Of a DNA stretch of 64,000 nucleotides, positions 17,666 to 26,287 are shown piece by piece. This stretch comes from Thermogutta terrifontis (GTDB lineage Bacteria; Planctomycetota; Planctomycetia; Pirellulales; Thermoguttaceae). How positions within the stretch are numbered: position 1 is the first letter of the stretch; each line of letters starts with the position of its first letter. The notes under the pieces were generated by a model. That model saw only the letters and a program-made list of their open reading frames with translations, was not told the DNA's origin and did no database searches. The position numbers and the translations under genes were made by a program. The stretch covers positions 4,547,206-4,611,205 of the forward strand of contig NZ_CP018477.1 of the NCBI RefSeq assembly GCF_002277955.1, written 5' to 3'.

Positions 17666-19090
17666 TTACTTTCCAAGAAGTGCCCGGAGGTTTTCCTGGA
17701 CAGGCTCCGTGCCGGGGATCGAGGAAAGCTCGCGAAGGCCCTTCTCGGCCTCAGCACGGAATTCGGTGGAACGCCCCTCCCCGGTCAAGGTGGCCTTCCA
17801 CTGGCGGAACAGTCGCGTGAGGTTGGCCTGAACGGGCTGGGAGTTGGGGGCGCATCGCAGTGCCCAATACAGCCTCTCGGCAGCCTGGGAAAAATGCCCG
17901 GCCTCGGCCAGCGCAATCGCCCAGTTGTTGAGGCTGGCCAGCAGGTTATCTTTCGCCGACTGATTTGTGGGGTCCAGACGCAACGCGATGATGTTGGCAT
18001 AAAGGGCCCGGTCGAACTGGTGCGCAAAGAGGGCGTCCACGCCACGGTTGTAATAAATCGTCCCCACAATCTGCGTTTCCGACATCGTGCGTCCCTGATC
18101 ATAGAGCTGCCAGTCGCGTTCCGTGGCCCGGGAGGTAGAAACCAGTCTCCTCAAATCCTCTCTCTCAGTCTCGTCTTCAGTACTGAGGGCAGGCCCTCTC
18201 GTCGCCAGGCGGAATTGCGGCATGCGAAACACTTCATCCAGCCACCGCGGCGCGGTGCACTCCACGGGTATTGAGGCAAAGGTCGTCTCCACGCGGCAAA
18301 AAGCGTGGGTGGGAAGCTGCTGAATCCTCGTGGGATATCCGGCCGCCTCGGCAAGAAGCTTGAAAAGAATGGCCGCGCTCACGCAGTTGTAGCGACCCGT
18401 TTTTAAGGTCACGCCCGGGTTTGTGGCATCGATTTGATATCCGCCCGTAAGAATCTTGTTGTGAAGGTAGCCAAACACGCTGCGGATTGCCGAAAATTCA
18501 TCTGGCGACTGCCGGGCGACGACCTTCACCGTAGTTAGGTGTTTGTCGAAGATTCGCTGGTAATCGGCAACTTCGCATGCCGAAGTGCCGCCCGCCACGA
18601 GAACGGCCTGAAAGAACGAGAAATCCTCCATTCGCTGGTCCTCGCAATCCTGCACCAGGCGCCATTCGTCCTCACTCAGTGGGCAGGGGCTCCAATCCGC
18701 CGCACGCTGTTGCAGTTGCTCCAGCAGATCTGCCGAGATCGCGGTGGCCTGCACGCTGCTTCTGGAGCTTCCGTTGAGCTCCCGGAGAAAATGCGGTTTT
18801 TTCATTCCCGCCAGGCCGACTGCCCCTGCGGTAGTTCCCCCTGGATTGCCGCCCAAACGGGGTGTCAGCTCGGCCGCCGAGTAGTTTTCCTGGTGATTTG
18901 TTGGTGCGTTACCGCCGGGTGGAGTCCCATCGCGTTGCGAAGCGACCGGCAGCCCCGAGCGGGAATGGGCAAGCTGGCCGAGTCCCAGCACCAAGCCGCC
19001 GAAAAGAACCGCCGCGGCCAGTCCCGAACCGATCCTACGGCCACAGCCAGCGACGGATTTCATGATGCCACTCGCGGAAGCGTCTCTCAT
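17666..19090 (-). CDS. Membrane-anchored transglutaminase-like protein with TPR repeats
   Basis: A 474-residue protein if started at Met MRDASASGIMK (19090); a Met at 19063 is also possible and the start is uncertain. A hydrophobic segment (GLAAAVLFGGLVLGLGQLA) anchors or exports it. The middle holds a transglutaminase-like core with Cys in GRYNCVSAAILFKLL (about residue 233) and His in LPTHAFCRVE (about 262), similar to the SirB1/transglutaminase group. Residues about 340-470 are TPR-like helices (AIALAEAGHFSQAAERLYWAL). It probably acts on proteins at the membrane. It is convergent with the methyltransferase gene. Confidence 0.75.
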   Translation of the reverse strand: MRDASASGIMKSVAGCGRRIGSGLAAAVLFGGLVLGLGQLAHSRSGLPVASQRDGTPPGGNAPTNHQENYSAAELTPRLGGNPGGTTAGAVGLAGMKKPHFLRELNGSSRSSVQATAISADLLEQLQQRAADWSPCPLSEDEWRLVQDCEDQRMEDFSFFQAVLVAGGTSACEVADYQRIFDKHLTTVKVVARQSPDEFSAIRSVFGYLHNKILTGGYQIDATNPGVTLKTGRYNCVSAAILFKLLAEAAGYPTRIQQLPTHAFCRVETTFASIPVECTAPRWLDEVFRMPQFRLATRGPALSTEDETEREDLRRLVSTSRATERDWQLYDQGRTMSETQIVGTIYYNRGVDALFAHQFDRALYANIIALRLDPTNQSAKDNLLASLNNWAIALAEAGHFSQAAERLYWALRCAPNSQPVQANLTRLFRQWKATLTGEGRSTEFRAEAEKGLRELSSIPGTEPVQENLRALLGK

Positions 19091-19536
19091 GGTGGGCCTA
19101 TTTCTGGAGGCATGCAGCAACTGGTAAAGAATTCCCTGCGAAGCGATTCCCAGGTCTCCAAGCAAACGTAGGTCGCAAACAGAAAGGTGGCAAACGACGA
19201 AATACAAAAAGGATAAGCAGTCTAAGCCAAATACATCGAACATTCCTCAGAGAGCGGACACGAAAACGAGGAGTTTCTGTCAGAAAAGAGCGATTGTTCC
19301 GTACGGATTGGAGGGGTCGCCGGGCACTCGGGCGAAAAATCGCCGCGGATGGAATGACTCGAACAGGCCAATATCATGACCAAGATGAGTTGCAAAGTAT
19401 TCTTTGGAAAAAGCTCAGAAGGGCGGAGGTTTCCAAGCGACGACGGTCCTCGACGGAGCCAGTCCTGACCGATTACAATAAAAACACGCGGAATAAACTT
19501 TGACAATAATCCGGTTGTGGTATCGGATGGGAATAA
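19091..19536. other. Intergenic between divergent genes, nothing recognised
   Basis: The 446 bases separate the divergent transglutaminase/TPR and membrane-protein genes and should hold both promoters. No clear -35/-10 pair, RNA gene or repeat was seen. Confidence 0.5.
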
Positions 19537-20187
19537 ATGACGGGCTGGCAGTGGTTTCTGGCCCTCGGGCCGCTTTCTGTCTATCTGATGCTGATGGGGT
19601 TTCTTAACCTCGTCAGACGCCCCGTGCTTTTGACCGGGATGCAGGACAGAATTTTGCTCGGGTTGGCCATCCTCGGCCTGATCGTCGTGGGTCCCGTTGA
19701 TCTGTTCCTCCCCCTCTCTGTTTATGCGGCTTACGGATCAGCGGTCTGGTTGATTGCCCTCGTTCTACTGGTCCTGGTGCTGGGATTGGGAGTCCTCACG
19801 GCTCCCCCTAAAATCGTCATCCTCAACGTCCCCATTCATCAGGTGCGTTCCATCATTTCCGAGACCGCGGTGAGTCTCGACACAGATTCACGGTGGGCGG
19901 GTGATTGCCTGCTCATGCCGAATTTAGGGATTCAATGCACTCTCATCGCCTGGCCGTCATGGCGGAATGTCACGCTGGCGGCAGTAGGTCCGACGCAGGA
20001 CTTTCAGGGTTGGAAGCGGTTCGGAGTGGCGCTGAGCAAGCGGCTGGCGACCGTGGAGGTACGCCCCAACACAAGGGGAATCTTCCTGGTCGCGCTGGGG
20101 GGAATCGTATTTTCCCTCACCGCCTTCAGCGCTTTTCGAGACCCAACGGTCGTCGCCGACCTTCTCAGTCGGCTCTGGCCGCTGTGA
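19537..20187 (+). CDS. Conserved-type membrane protein of unknown function
   Basis: A 216-residue protein with four hydrophobic segments. Three are near the N-terminus (WFLALGPLSVYLMLMGFL, ILLGLAILGLIVVGPVDLFL, WLIALVLLVLVLGLGVL). One is near the C-terminus (IFLVALGGIVFSLTAF). A soluble stretch of about 75 residues between the third and fourth segments is probably cytoplasmic. I do not recognise a family. It precedes the PSP1-type gene by 77 bases in the same direction, so the two may be co-transcribed. Confidence 0.7.
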   Translation: MTGWQWFLALGPLSVYLMLMGFLNLVRRPVLLTGMQDRILLGLAILGLIVVGPVDLFLPLSVYAAYGSAVWLIALVLLVLVLGLGVLTAPPKIVILNVPIHQVRSIISETAVSLDTDSRWAGDCLLMPNLGIQCTLIAWPSWRNVTLAAVGPTQDFQGWKRFGVALSKRLATVEVRPNTRGIFLVALGGIVFSLTAFSAFRDPTVVADLLSRLWPL

Positions 20188-20264
20188 TCGTTCCTCCCTG
20201 AAATTAGCGTTTGGTCTATGTCAATGGTCCTTCAAACCATTCAATAGAAAGGCCAGGTCCTGCG

Positions 20265-21146
20265 ATGGCTACTGGTTACATTGTGCGTTTCGGCGCGATG
20301 CGTCTTCTGGGCATTTTCACTCCCGCGCGAGAGGGAGAAACGTTTGTCCGCGGCGATCGTGTCATCGTTCGGACGGACCGCGGCTTGGAAGTCGGAGAGG
20401 TGCTCATCGAATCCAGTCAACGCACCGAGTCGTTTCTCACCAACCCGATGCGCGGGCAGATCGTGCGGAAAATGACGGCGGAGGACGAACGCGAGGCGCT
20501 GCAGATCCGCCGCCGGGCCCCCGATGAAATCGCTCGCTGCGAAAGGATCATCAAAGAGCTAGGGCTGCAAATGGAGCTTGTGGATGTGGAACACATCTTC
20601 GGGGGAGAGCGGATCATCGTTTACTATCTGGCCGACGGCCGGGTGGATTTCCGCGAACTGGTCCGCCGTCTGGCCAGCGAATTCCGCACCCGGATTGAAA
20701 TGCGTCAGATCGGTGTTCGTGACGAGGCGAAACTGCTGGCAGACTACGGGGATTGCGGCAAACCTGTTTGTTGCAATAACCATCTCGTCACGATGCCGCC
20801 GGTGTCGATGAAGATGGCCAAACTTCAGAAGGCGACGCTGGATCCTGCGAAAATCTCCGGCCGATGCGGGCGTCTGAAATGCTGCCTCCGGTATGAGTTC
20901 GAGCAGTACGAGGAGCTTCTGGAGAAACTCCCGCCGGTCGGTTCCCGCGTTCTCACCGACGAAGGTGAAGGCGAAGTGATTGGCCATGAGATCCTCGCTC
21001 AGAAGGTGCTGGTCGAGACAGCCGACCATGTCAGGAAACTTATCAGCTTAGACAAGATTCGCCAGGTGATTTCCAGGCCCACCGAGCAGGAAACCGCTGC
21101 GGTGGAAGGACCAGGGCGCGAAGACTCGACGGCCTCTGTGGAGTAA
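20265..21146 (+). CDS. PSP1-domain protein, RicT/YaaT-like
   Basis: A 293-residue protein from ATG 20265 (MATGYIVRFGAMRLLG), which is preferred to a start 18 codons upstream. The PSP1 domain spans about residues 60-150. It is followed by the two cysteine motifs typical of RicT: DYGDCGKPVCCNN (about 159-171) and GRCGRLKCCLRYE (about 197-209). In Bacillus, RicT forms a complex that carries iron-sulfur clusters and affects mRNA processing. The same role here is inference. An IS1202-like element has inserted 22 bases after the stop. Confidence 0.82.
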   Translation: MATGYIVRFGAMRLLGIFTPAREGETFVRGDRVIVRTDRGLEVGEVLIESSQRTESFLTNPMRGQIVRKMTAEDEREALQIRRRAPDEIARCERIIKELGLQMELVDVEHIFGGERIIVYYLADGRVDFRELVRRLASEFRTRIEMRQIGVRDEAKLLADYGDCGKPVCCNNHLVTMPPVSMKMAKLQKATLDPAKISGRCGRLKCCLRYEFEQYEELLEKLPPVGSRVLTDEGEGEVIGHEILAQKVLVETADHVRKLISLDKIRQVISRPTEQETAAVEGPGREDSTASVE

Positions 21147-21149
21147 CAG

Positions 21150-21168
21150 ATGGCCAGCGTCTGTGGGT
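21150..21168 (+). repeat. Target-site duplication, left copy
   Basis: ATGGCCAGCGTCTGTGGGT, 19 bp, is exactly repeated at 22684-22702 on the other side of the IS1202-like element. Confidence 0.85.
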
Positions 21169-21243
21169 GTCATACGTGAATAGAAATGACCCCTTGCGGC
21201 GTGAATAGAAATGTCCCTATCAACCCTCCGAAAGGAGGGTTGT

Positions 21244-22379
21244 ATGGAGACATTACAGATGAGTGCGAAAGAGCGAGCGCGGCTGGAGGTTTTCGGCCGG
21301 GTGAAGGCGGGAGACATCACGCTGGTGAAGGCGAGCGAGATCTTGGGGATGAGTTATCGCCAGGGAAGCGTTCGTGGGCGCGCTATCAGGCGTTGGGTGC
21401 GGTGGGATTGGTGCACCGGTTGCGAGGTCGGTCCTCGAATCGGCAAGTGGACCCGGCGGTGAAGGAGAAGGCGTTGACGCTGTACCGGGAGAAGTACGGG
21501 GACTACGGTCCCACGTTGGCAGCGGAATGTCTGGCGGCGGAGGACGGGGTATCGGTGCCGGTGGAGACGCTGCGGGGATGGCTTTTGGCGGCGGGCCTGT
21601 GGCAGCGTCAGCGTCGGAGGCGGGTGCACCGTCGGCGTCGTCTGCGGAAGGAGCAGTTTGGCGAGATGGTGCAGATGGACGGTTCGGTGCATCCTTGGTT
21701 CGAAGGGCGTCGGGGTGAGGCGGTGCTGATGGTGCTGATCGACGATGCGACAGGGCGGGTGTATGCTCGGTTTTACGAGCGGGAGACAGTGTGGGCGGCC
21801 TGGGACTCGATGCGGGGATGGATCAAGCGGTACGGGGTGCCGCGTTCGTTATATGTGGATCGCCATAGCATTTACCGCAGTGATGCGGAGCCGACGGCGG
21901 AGCAGTTGTTGTCGGGAGAGGAGCCGCTGACGCAGTTTGGCCGTTCGATGCAGGAGCTTGGGGTGCGACTGATCCGGGCGCGGAGTCCTCAGGCCAAAGG
22001 GCGGGTGGAGCGGATGAACCGGACGCTGCAGGATCGGTTGGTGAAGGCCTTGCGGCGGGCGGGGGTTTCGGACCTGGGGGAGGCGAATCGCTTTTTGGAG
22101 GAGGAGTTTCTGCCTGCGTTCAACAAGCAGTTTGCGGTGTCGGCGGCGGTGGAGGGAGACCTGCACCGGCCGCTGGAGGCGGGTTACGACCTGGACCGGG
22201 TGTTCTCGGTGCAGGAGCGGCGGGTGGTGCAGAACGACTGGACGGTGCGTTGGGGGAATCGTTTTCTGCAACTGGAGCGATCTTCGATGGGGCAAGTGCG
22301 GCCCGGAGATACGGTGACGGTGTGCGAGCAAGGGGACGGTCGGATTAGGGTGTTTACAGGAGAAGTGGAATTAGCGTAG
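21244..22379 (+). pseudogene. IS1202/ISNCY-type transposase, frameshifted
   Basis: The start METLQMSAKERARLEVFGRV (21244) follows a strong AAAGGAGGG ribosome site and encodes the N-terminal HTH (LVKASEILGMSYRQ). At about 21363 the family sequence continues one base out of frame as KRSWARYQALGAVGLVHRL. A lost base in what would be CAGGTGAAG explains it. The rest is intact: the rve-type integrase core with MVQMDGSVHPWF (first Asp), LYVDRHSIYR (second Asp) and AKGRVERMNRTLQDRL (Glu). The C-terminal domain ends at 22379. Confidence 0.82.
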
Positions 22380-22550
22380 TCGGAGACGCGGAGGGAGGCG
22401 TGCCGGGGATCCCGCCGGGCGGCAGGGGGAAGGGAAGAGATTCGATCGAGTCAGGGGAATCGTCCGTCGGAGGACCATCCGTGGCGGAAGTTTCGGTTTG
22501 GGAAGAGCGCTGTGGGGGCATCTGGAGATAGCGGGGGCGGAGGGCGGAGC

Positions 22551-22609
22551 GAATCGGGCGGCTCCGCTTCGGACTCGCTCCGCTCGTCCTCCGCTCCGCC
22601 GCCCGATTC
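22551..22609. repeat. Long hairpin in the 3' non-coding part of the IS
   Basis: GAATCGGGCGGC at 22551-22562 pairs perfectly with GCCGCCCGATTC at 22598-22609. The 35-base loop is itself rich in CTCCGC repeats. It may stop outside transcription from entering the element or be a transposase-binding structure; both are guesses. Confidence 0.5.
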
Positions 22610-22683
22610 AGCAGTTCCATGAACCCCTAGCAGGGGACATTTCTATTCGTGAGAATTAGGGGACATTTCTATTCGTGGCTAAC

Positions 22684-22702
22684 ATGGCCAGCGTCTGTGG
22701 GT
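22684..22702 (+). repeat. Target-site duplication, right copy
   Basis: Exact copy of 21150-21168; together they define the IS1202-like element's ends. Confidence 0.85.
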
Positions 22703-22857
22703 CCTTCTGAAAAGCCCCGGGGTTCGCTAAATTGAACCGCTGAGACCTTTCCTGCCAAGGCTCTGCTGGGACAGAAATAAAACCGGCGGCTGCCTTGTTG
22801 CTTAACGGACTGTCTGTCGCAGTTGGGTGTGTTGCCGTCTTCCGGGGAAACACGATC

Positions 22858-24423
22858 GTGAGTTTGGTCACCATTTTAGCCTTTCTCGGGCTGGCGCTGC
22901 TGATATGGGACTGTATCGAAGTCGGCCGAAATGACGCCTCTAACATCGTCAACGCGGTGTTCGGGGCGCGAATCCTCAGCCGCAAATGGGCCGTCAGACT
23001 GGCCGGCATCGCAGTGATCATTGGAGCCAGTGCCGCCACCCCCGTCTTCGAAACAGCCCGAAAAGGAATTTTCGACCCGGGCCTGCTGACGCTTCATCAG
23101 GCGATTGTCGCCTACATCAGTGTTTACCTGGTCGATACAGTTCTCCTTTTTACCTACTCGGCCTTTGGAATGCCGGTGAGCACCACAGCGTGCCTCATTT
23201 TTGAACTGGTGGGGGCCTCGCTCGGGTTGTGCGGTCCGGGAGTGGTTCACTGGGGAAAAGTTGGGACCGTGGTGGCGGCCATATTTGTTTCCATCTTTAT
23301 GACCGGGGTTGCCGGCTTTCTGATCCAGCGTGTTTTTCGCGCCGCAATTCGAGACAAGATTGAAGATCGGGAAACCATTCTTCTTCACGGCCCGTGGATC
23401 TCCGGCCTCATGCTTACGGGGCTGGGCTGGTTTATGCTCTTCAAGGGCATGTCTGGCATCGCATTTGTTAAAGCATTTCGCGAATACGCCATCGAACCCT
23501 ACATCGACGCGTACACCCCGACTTTGGCCTTTTTGACCGTGTGGGGTGGATTCACCCTGGCCGTCCATCTGTTTCTGTCGTTTTCCGGGAAGTTTGGGAC
23601 GAAGTATCTATTTCCGGGCTTGGCCATCCTGGGAATGCTCTGCTTGGCGTTCGCCTTCGGTCAGAACGATCTGGCAAACTGCGCATCCCCAGGGATCTCG
23701 GCGTTCTGGCTATGGCAGCATTCCGATCAAAGTGTCGCCTCGGCGACGCAAATTCAAATCCCGATGTGGGTACTGACGATTTGCGGCGCCTTGATGGTGG
23801 CCGGGATGATGACGGAAAATGCCCAACGGGTGACGCGGGCCCAGGTCAACGTGGGAAGTCAGTATGACAAAGTCGCTCTCTACGCCCCGGAGTGGTGTCG
23901 CGCGATTGCCCGGTGGATTCTCGGCCGATTTCCCCACCGACCAGAACTAGCACCTCCCCCCACGGTGACCCCTCGCGGAAAGAAGGTCCATTATGACGCC
24001 CTTCGCGCGGCGGTCATCAGTTCGGTGAGTGCGGGCGTCATTGCGCTCGCCTCCAGCCGGGGTCTGCCGGTTTCTACAACCTACGTGGCCTTTGCCGCCG
24101 TGCTGGCGACAGGTTTGGCCGACCGTGTCCTCAGTCGGGGTGATGCGGACCTCAAAATCGGTCGCGCGATCTGGGTGGTGGTGAGTTGGTTCATCTCGGC
24201 TGTGATTGCGGTAGCAGCGACCGCCGGGGTCGCCCGGATGATCTACCATCTTGGAATCGTCGGTCTTCTGATTGCTCTGGCACTCAACCTGAGCATTCGG
24301 TTTTATGCCCAGAAAAAGGCAGACGAGCAGGAGGCGCGTGTTCACCACCGACGATCCGGAGCTTCCACCGGATCACCCTCCGATCAGCCTCAGCACGCCG
24401 AGGCACTCGACGAGAAATCGTAA
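22858..24423 (+). CDS. PiT-family inorganic phosphate transporter
   Basis: A 521-residue inner-membrane permease that imports phosphate with a cation. Both PHO4 signature repeats are present: GRNDASNIVNAVFGARI near the N-terminus and FAFGQNDLANCASPGISAF in the middle. Each half also has a PVSTT motif (GMPVSTTACLIF and GLPVSTTYVAFAAVLATGLA). GTG 22858 is preferred because it follows GGGGAAACACGATC and starts just before the first membrane helix; a TTG at 22795 would add 21 non-hydrophobic residues. The IS1202-like element lies immediately upstream and may have altered expression. The gene ends 4 bases before the convergent Gfo/Idh/MocA gene. Confidence 0.88.
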   Translation: MSLVTILAFLGLALLIWDCIEVGRNDASNIVNAVFGARILSRKWAVRLAGIAVIIGASAATPVFETARKGIFDPGLLTLHQAIVAYISVYLVDTVLLFTYSAFGMPVSTTACLIFELVGASLGLCGPGVVHWGKVGTVVAAIFVSIFMTGVAGFLIQRVFRAAIRDKIEDRETILLHGPWISGLMLTGLGWFMLFKGMSGIAFVKAFREYAIEPYIDAYTPTLAFLTVWGGFTLAVHLFLSFSGKFGTKYLFPGLAILGMLCLAFAFGQNDLANCASPGISAFWLWQHSDQSVASATQIQIPMWVLTICGALMVAGMMTENAQRVTRAQVNVGSQYDKVALYAPEWCRAIARWILGRFPHRPELAPPPTVTPRGKKVHYDALRAAVISSVSAGVIALASSRGLPVSTTYVAFAAVLATGLADRVLSRGDADLKIGRAIWVVVSWFISAVIAVAATAGVARMIYHLGIVGLLIALALNLSIRFYAQKKADEQEARVHHRRSGASTGSPSDQPQHAEALDEKS

Positions 24424-24427
24424 CGGC

Positions 24428-25936
24428 TTACAACTCCCAGCCTGGGCGATTTTCTCGCCGGATCAGGGCATTGGCCTCTGCCGAATTGGTGAATTCGCCC
24501 CTGGTGGTATCCCACCTGAGCTTCTGGTTCACCCGGACCGCAATGGTTCCCAGCAGGATTGTTTCCGCCATCGGATACACCGAAACGAAGTTGGCGTCGG
24601 CCTTTGCTTCTCCGCGACATGCGCGAATGAACTGATCCAGCTCCCCGGCCGGTCGAGGCAGCCTCTTCGGGGGTGGCTGGAAATCCTTCATTCTTTTCTG
24701 CGGAATTAACCGGGGATTATTACCCGTAAACCCGGCGAGAATTTTTCCCTGATCGCCCACAAAGAGCATACCTTCCTCGGGCATGTCGAGACCGTCAACC
24801 TCGAGTTCAGCCAGCAATTCCGGTCGCAACCCCCCGTCATACCAGTGAAGTTTCACGGCAGATCGCTGATCACTGCTTGGAAATTCCCAGTGAATGAGGG
24901 ATGCTCGGGGATAGGAAACGCGATTGATTTGCTTCTTCCAGGTGTAGTTTTCAATTCGCCAGAATTGACTGCGGCTGGCTTCCACGCTGACCGGTGATCC
25001 CAGGCCCAGGATTTTGAAAATCTGGTAGAAGCTGTAGTGCCCCATATCTCCCAGCGCCCCGGTGCCGAAATCGTACCACCCTCGAAAGACGGCATGGGTG
25101 TAGGCGGGATGATACGGCCGCTCCTGAGCCGGCCCGAGCCACAGATCCCATTCAAAGCCGTCCGGCAGGGGCACTTTTTCCGTGGGATATTCGGTCATTC
25201 CCTGTGGCCAGAAAGGCCGCGTGGACCAGTTGTGGACTTCTCGAACCTGTCCAATCGCACCGGCCTGAATCCATTCCGCGATGGTGGCAGCATCGGGATT
25301 GTCGGCTGCACAGAAAAGCTGCGTGGCCAGACCGGTTTGCTGAGCCAAATCGCGGAGGATGCGTACCTCCTGGAGCACGTTGGAAATCGGCTTGTGTGTG
25401 ATGGCGTGTTTACCCGCTTTGAGCGCCCGTGCAGCAATAACGCCGTGTAAGTGGTCCGGCGTCATGATGTAAACGGCGTCCAGGTCTCTTTCGTCCGCCA
25501 GCATTTGCCGGAAATCCGAATAAGCGCGACACTGCGGCCGTTCGGTCGCATTGTCCGAGGCTTTGGCGTAATAGCGGGAAACAATCTCCAGGCCGACCTC
25601 TCGACCGCAAAGTCCCCCCCGGGCACCTTCGCCCCAGCGAGGATCTTCCAGAAACGCACGAACCTTGGAGACGATCTCTCTCGGTCCCCATTCGGGATAA
25701 TCGTCACTCTTTCGATTGGGGTCGCAGACCGCCACGATCCTGATTTCCTGTCGCGGGAGGGCCTGCATGAGCTGTCGCAAGCCCTGCGTCCCGCATCCCA
25801 CATAGCCGATGTGTATTTTTTCGCTTGGGGGGACAAAGCCCGGCCCACCGAGGACAGAGCGAGGGACAACAGTGGCCACCGTCGCCAGCGCGCTGGACGC
25901 CACAAATCCACGGCGATTGACCTTCGAGCTCAGCAT
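24428..25936 (-). CDS. Tat-exported Gfo/Idh/MocA-family oxidoreductase
   Basis: A 502-residue NAD(P)-dependent sugar oxidoreductase family member. The N-terminus MLSSKVNRRGFVASSALATV is a Tat-type signal, which would carry the folded, cofactor-loaded enzyme across the membrane. The Rossmann motif is IGYVGCGTQG (about residues 43-52). The family Lys-Pro motif appears as HAITHKPISN, and MTPDHLHG matches the usual post-Rossmann segment. Family members oxidise or epimerise sugars and inositols. It is divergent from the FAD oxidoreductase gene and likely acts with that cluster. Confidence 0.85.
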   Translation of the reverse strand: MLSSKVNRRGFVASSALATVATVVPRSVLGGPGFVPPSEKIHIGYVGCGTQGLRQLMQALPRQEIRIVAVCDPNRKSDDYPEWGPREIVSKVRAFLEDPRWGEGARGGLCGREVGLEIVSRYYAKASDNATERPQCRAYSDFRQMLADERDLDAVYIMTPDHLHGVIAARALKAGKHAITHKPISNVLQEVRILRDLAQQTGLATQLFCAADNPDAATIAEWIQAGAIGQVREVHNWSTRPFWPQGMTEYPTEKVPLPDGFEWDLWLGPAQERPYHPAYTHAVFRGWYDFGTGALGDMGHYSFYQIFKILGLGSPVSVEASRSQFWRIENYTWKKQINRVSYPRASLIHWEFPSSDQRSAVKLHWYDGGLRPELLAELEVDGLDMPEEGMLFVGDQGKILAGFTGNNPRLIPQKRMKDFQPPPKRLPRPAGELDQFIRACRGEAKADANFVSVYPMAETILLGTIAVRVNQKLRWDTTRGEFTNSAEANALIRRENRPGWEL

Positions 25937-26287
25937 ACGAACACTCCTCAGTTCATGCAGCGAGTGCGGTCAACGAAAAAGATGGGAATCCTGGCCCCAC
26001 ACATGATGACACCCTGCACGGGAGATTGCAAGGCTGGAGGGTGTTCGATCGGGGTGGAACCCGACCCTTCAAGCCGTCGGCGATATGCCTTCCACCGCGA
26101 CCCACTTGTCTCCGCGGCCATCTGTTCTCGCAGAGGGGGAACTCACAACCACAAGGCACTTGACCGGCCCATGAGCGGTGGGTACTGTGATAGTGCGTTG
26201 GAAACCAGAGCAGCATGGGGCAAAACCGGGATGATTCTGGCGGTTTTCGCCTAAGGCAAGTCAAATGGTTTGCAGGAGCACGTTTGC
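25937..26287. other. Divergent intergenic region, nothing specific
   Basis: 351 bases between the divergent Gfo/Idh/MocA and FAD oxidoreductase genes. It should contain promoters for both. No clear promoter or operator was picked out. Confidence 0.5.

Larger units (their letters stand above)
21169..22683 (+). mobile_element. IS1202-like insertion sequence with 19-bp target duplication
   Basis: A 1515-bp element between direct repeats of 19 bp. The ends are inverted repeats around GAATAGAAATG-CCCC (18 of 25 bp match from the outer edge). A second copy of the GAATAGAAATGTCCC motif lies inside each end (near 21202-21216 and, inverted, near 22634-22650), giving doubled terminal binding sites. 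Long target duplications are a known trait of the IS1202 (formerly ISNCY) group. The transposase inside has one frameshift, so this copy looks inactive. Confidence 0.85.
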
